A stretch of 64,000 nt of DNA from Paragonimus skrjabini miyazakii (taxonomy: Eukaryota; Platyhelminthes; Trematoda; Plagiorchiida; Troglotrematidae), in assembly GCA_014338405.1 (NCBI GenBank), contig JTDE01001342.1, positions 94,196-158,195 on the forward strand, written 5' to 3'. A program made the translations under genes and the position numbers. Under the pieces are notes generated by a model that made no database searches, was not told the origin of the DNA, and saw nothing but the letters and a program-made list of their open reading frames with translations. Below, piece by piece: positions 62,841 through 64,000 of the stretch; position 1 is the stretch's first letter, and each line of letters starts with the position of its first letter.

Positions 62841-62980
62841 AGTGGATCATTGTTGCTTCCCAGTTGGCCAGGGTAGTATCCGAGTAGGCCGAACACTCTA
62901 ACGGCACTTTTGTTACCTTTCTGGTTATTTGCATCAACTAATAAAGTGGTTCGACTATTACGTAATCTCAAGCTTACGGA

Positions 62981-63955
62981 CTGCTGATATTAGTCCGTTG
63001 GTTTCGCCGACTTCTGTTCTCAGCAATCGATCGCATTTCGCGAAAATTGGCAGGCCAATTTAACAGGACCGTTATCGTCATGAAGCGTTAATTTCGAACG
63101 CCTTCAAGTGACCTTATGCAGACCGGTGTAAAGAGGTACAAGGGGAGCGTCGAATAACTCTCCAAACTGACCCCAAAACGGACATATTACCGTAAAACTT
63201 TCTACGTGACCGTTGAACGCGCAGAACTTGACAGTAAAACGATAACTACCACGATAAAAACAAACTACCTGTATAGGTCACGTGTAAAATTCATGAAATA
63301 AAGTCCAAGGAGTATGAGCAATTAGCAACCACTCCTGTGTAAGTTGGAGGCATTTTCAAGTCCAGCTTTCTGCACGCGGAAGGCGAATTGAACAAAAAAA
63401 GCCTGAAAATCAAAAGTCACGAAAGAATGACAAACACCAGTGCATGAAAAGAAAGAGCAATGGAAGAACAAAAAACACTAACAATGACATTTCATAGCAG
63501 ATCACTCCCTGGGAAGAAAAAGGCTAACACGTGAAACTGAAGTCAGATTCTGCTTCTCACAAATTTCCACCTCACGTCAATGATTTCGCGCTAAAAGTTG
63601 CCAACATGTGAAGTCATAACACGAACCAAAGAGACTCGCAACAGAAAGGTCTCCTCTGTGTTAAAATTTGAGGCGCACGTCCACCTGGCAGATGTACCCC
63701 CGGTTGTGGCAGTAGATTCAGGGAACTTCGCGCTTCATTTTGGCATGATCATTTGTAGTTATCCATTCTATTAGGTTAACCTGGATAAAAGGAGATAGGT
63801 AACAAAATTGGCGGCGTTTTCGTATGGTGGTTAACTGCAACCAACCTCAACCATGCGCCCACAACACACCATACCTGTTCATGTATTCTTCTGGATTCCT
63901 CCTTCAGGCTCTTTTTGCGTCTTCCGGACCCAGAGTGCTCTATCAATTAACCCAG
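62981..63955. other. Right-hand flank, nothing recognised
   Basis: No coding similarity, tRNA box pair or known repeat was seen on either strand. It may be upstream sequence of the decayed LINE or unique DNA. Confidence 0.4.
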
Positions 63956-64000
63956 TAAACACGCCGACTCTGGCCCGGAGTCGGTCCGCCTCTGGCACGA
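63956..64000. repeat. GC-rich hairpin repeat, copy B (cut by window edge)
   Basis: AAACACGCCGACTCTGGCCC, then GGAGTCGGTCCGCCTCTGGC. CCGACTC (63964-63970) pairs perfectly with GAGTCGG (63978-63984) to make a 7-bp stem with a 7-base loop. It shares modules with 62746-62840. It continues past the window end. Confidence 0.6.

Larger units (their letters stand above)
60713..62980 (-). mobile_element. Decayed CR1-like non-LTR retrotransposon
   Basis: On the minus strand, reverse-transcriptase blocks follow in order. First IVNNDGNVNESPL (about 62730-62690), then VKDRLDKLDVNKAIGPDCIH and IPKDWRMAGVVSITKG (62560-62370). Then a catalytic FVDD box (about 61680-61692) and NPDNTSIREDLDTVQKC with LPLNVDKC. 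Last is the C-terminal conserved region LFSPARRKVKGDVIETFKIL, LKGITGVG, NSHLRGHSL and NFFVGRVTNCWNRL (61190-60895). Frameshifts and stops (one just after FVDD) make it dead. A TTTA-type tail (60713-60728) may mark the 3' end. No endonuclease domain was seen, so it is 5'-truncated. Confidence 0.85.

Noticed and set aside
1..64000. CRISPR arrays, operons, bacterial promoters or prophage
   Set aside because: The spliced animal gene, large introns and retroelements show this is eukaryotic DNA; no regularly spaced direct repeats were seen.

Overview
This window is animal nuclear DNA, most likely from a digenean flatworm (fluke). It has about 40% GC, one spliced gene with multi-kilobase introns plus a 46-base micro-intron, and introns littered with decayed retroelements. 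Among these is a tRNA-derived SINE carrying a hammerhead-ribozyme-like motif, an arrangement known from schistosome SM-alpha repeats. The species assignment is inference from gene structure and repeats; a fasciolid-like large-genome fluke is my best guess.

One gene fills positions 5631 to 57662 on the + strand. Its exons encode a RUN-TBC protein orthologous to the small G protein signaling modulators SGSM1/SGSM2. I could place 20 exons with mutually consistent splice phases over most of the length, and two tentative ones. RUN-domain exons lie at 5.6-16.7 kb. The linker and the Rab/Rap-interacting, PH-like middle lie at 17.6-32.5 kb. The TBC (Rab-GAP) domain runs from 34 kb to 57.6 kb, with the RxxxW, xxxDxxR and YxQ motifs intact, and the stop codon is at 57660. 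The first exon, with the start of the RUN domain, was not found. The join between 16675 and 17635 is unresolved in phase.

The rest is intron or intergenic sequence. I recognise a decayed Penelope-like reverse transcriptase (8.3-9.5 kb, - strand), a decayed CR1-like non-LTR retrotransposon (60.7-62.98 kb, - strand), several copies of the hammerhead SINE (1.6, 20.8, 21.1, 46.2 and 53.6 kb), other tRNA-like relics, a small microsatellite and a hairpin-forming GC-rich repeat motif near the right edge. No second host gene is convincing. All exon calls rest on my reading of translated similarity to vertebrate SGSM proteins and on GT/AG sites; no alignment program was run.
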